From: M0108 sp044228795
Lineage (GTDB): Bacteria > Pseudomonadota > Gammaproteobacteria > Chromatiales > Chromatiaceae
Direction of reading: 5' to 3'
DNA: 64,000 nt
Assembly (NCBI GenBank): GCA_044228795.1
Contig: JBGAUE010000001.1
Location: 1-64,000 of the forward strand
In this document: piece after piece, positions 63,572-64,000 of the stretch
Numbering within the stretch: the first letter of the stretch is position 1
How the letters are laid out: each line of letters starts with the position of its first letter
The notes under the pieces: model-generated
Databases searched by the model: none
What the model saw: only the letters and a program-made list of their open reading frames with translations
Told to the model about the DNA's origin: nothing
Position numbers and translations under genes: made by a program

Positions 63572-64000
63572 CTAGGCCGCGGCCGCTCCCTCGATTTGTA
63601 AGTCCTGGGTGGCGGTCGTGAGACCGGGTTCCTTAGCGGCAACGAAGAAGCTCCAGATATAGAGGATCAGGCCAATAAGGAAGACCAGGCCGGTCAGTTC
63701 GCGTAGCCAGTAGAAGATGGCGATCTTGTCCTGGACGAGCATGAACTGCAGCGGCGTGTCGCTGAAGCGTTGCAGATAGACCTGCAGGATGCCGGCGGCG
63801 GTGAGGAACAGGGTGATGAAGACCATGGAGACCGTCATCAGCCAGAAGGACCACATTTCCAATACCTGGGCGCGCTGGCTGTTGGCCTCGCGGCCACTCA
63901 GGATCGGCATGGCGTAGGAGATCATGGCCAAGACGATCATCACATAGGCCCCATAGAAGGCCATGTGGCCGTGGGCGGCGGTGATCTGGGTGCCATGGGT
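63572..64000 (-). CDS. NorB-like heme-copper oxidase family protein, C-terminal part
   Basis: Only the last 142 codons are in the window; the 5' part lies beyond the right edge. The visible part starts THGTQITAAHGHMAFYGAY, where the AHGH histidines are the heme ligands in nitric oxide reductase NorB (the cNOR large subunit). Three membrane helices follow (YVMIVLAMISYAMP, FWLMTVSMVFITLFLTAAG, REL to IWSFF), and a short cytoplasmic tail ends EGAAAA. It probably reduces NO to N2O in the membrane, though a related cbb3-type member cannot be excluded from this fragment. Confidence 0.75.
   Translation of the reverse strand, partial: THGTQITAAHGHMAFYGAYVMIVLAMISYAMPILSGREANSQRAQVLEMWSFWLMTVSMVFITLFLTAAGILQVYLQRFSDTPLQFMLVQDKIAIFYWLRELTGLVFLIGLILYIWSFFVAAKEPGLTTATQDLQIEGAAAA

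Overview
The window reads as chromosome of a high-GC gammaproteobacterium. Supporting genes are lpxH, folD, cysS, ppiA/ppiB, a single-chain pyruvate carboxylase, pstSCAB-phoU and a cluster of tRNA genes. Periplasmic multiheme and molybdopterin redox genes and a NorB-like fragment suggest an anaerobically versatile member of the Chromatiales, but no gene here fixes the genus, so that placement is inference.

Left part (1-11811): an integrated mobile element. A tyrosine integrase (10059-11516) lies next to a 3' half of a tRNA-Met gene (11767-11811), which I read as one attachment site. Leftward from it, nearly all on the minus strand, are an AlpA-like regulator, a ParB-like protein, an AEP-type primase, an SF2 helicase, a DUF5681 protein and small unknowns. 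Near the left edge sit decayed passengers: an IS30 transposase stub and a broken pentameric ligand-gated channel gene. The other end of the element is outside the window.

Middle part (11812-36272): core genes with some decay. There is a beta-helix surface protein split by an in-frame stop, a patatin/beta-barrel protein, pyc, an LTA-synthase-like sulfatase-fold protein, a DUF455 protein, lpxH, two cyclophilins, cysS, folD, four tRNAs (Pro, Arg, His, Lys), a CopZ-type [2Fe-2S]/zinc protein, a type I restriction scar (hsdM and YgjP-like remnants), and a pst-phoU operon with a three-repeat Pho box.

The most interesting part is 36484-50558. A DmsA-like molybdoenzyme operon (pentaheme cytochrome c, DmsA-like, DmsB-like, TorD-like chaperone, four-cluster ferredoxin) is flanked on both sides by genes for exported proteins made almost wholly of Gly-Met-(Gly/Ser/Asn) triplets. 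Two further secreted proteins lie upstream. Divergently transcribed is a two-component pair: a histidine kinase with a c-type heme motif in its sensor domain and a sigma54-activating NtrC-type regulator. Good sigma54 promoter sequences precede one Met-rich gene and the 250-aa secreted protein gene, and a weaker one lies upstream of the other Met-rich gene. A short aromatic/G/aliphatic/Tyr-Pro motif is shared by both Met-rich proteins and the 250-aa protein. Together these look like one sigma54-controlled periplasmic system whose substrate is unknown.

Right part (50691-64000): an RsbW-like ATPase/GNAT fusion, a tryptophanase-like PLP lyase, a glycine-zipper lipoprotein, an AI-2E-family transporter gene broken by a roughly 310-bp highly structured insertion, an alpha/beta hydrolase, a GNAT enzyme, a heavy-metal RND pump with its adaptor, and the 3' end of a NorB-like oxidase gene at the edge.
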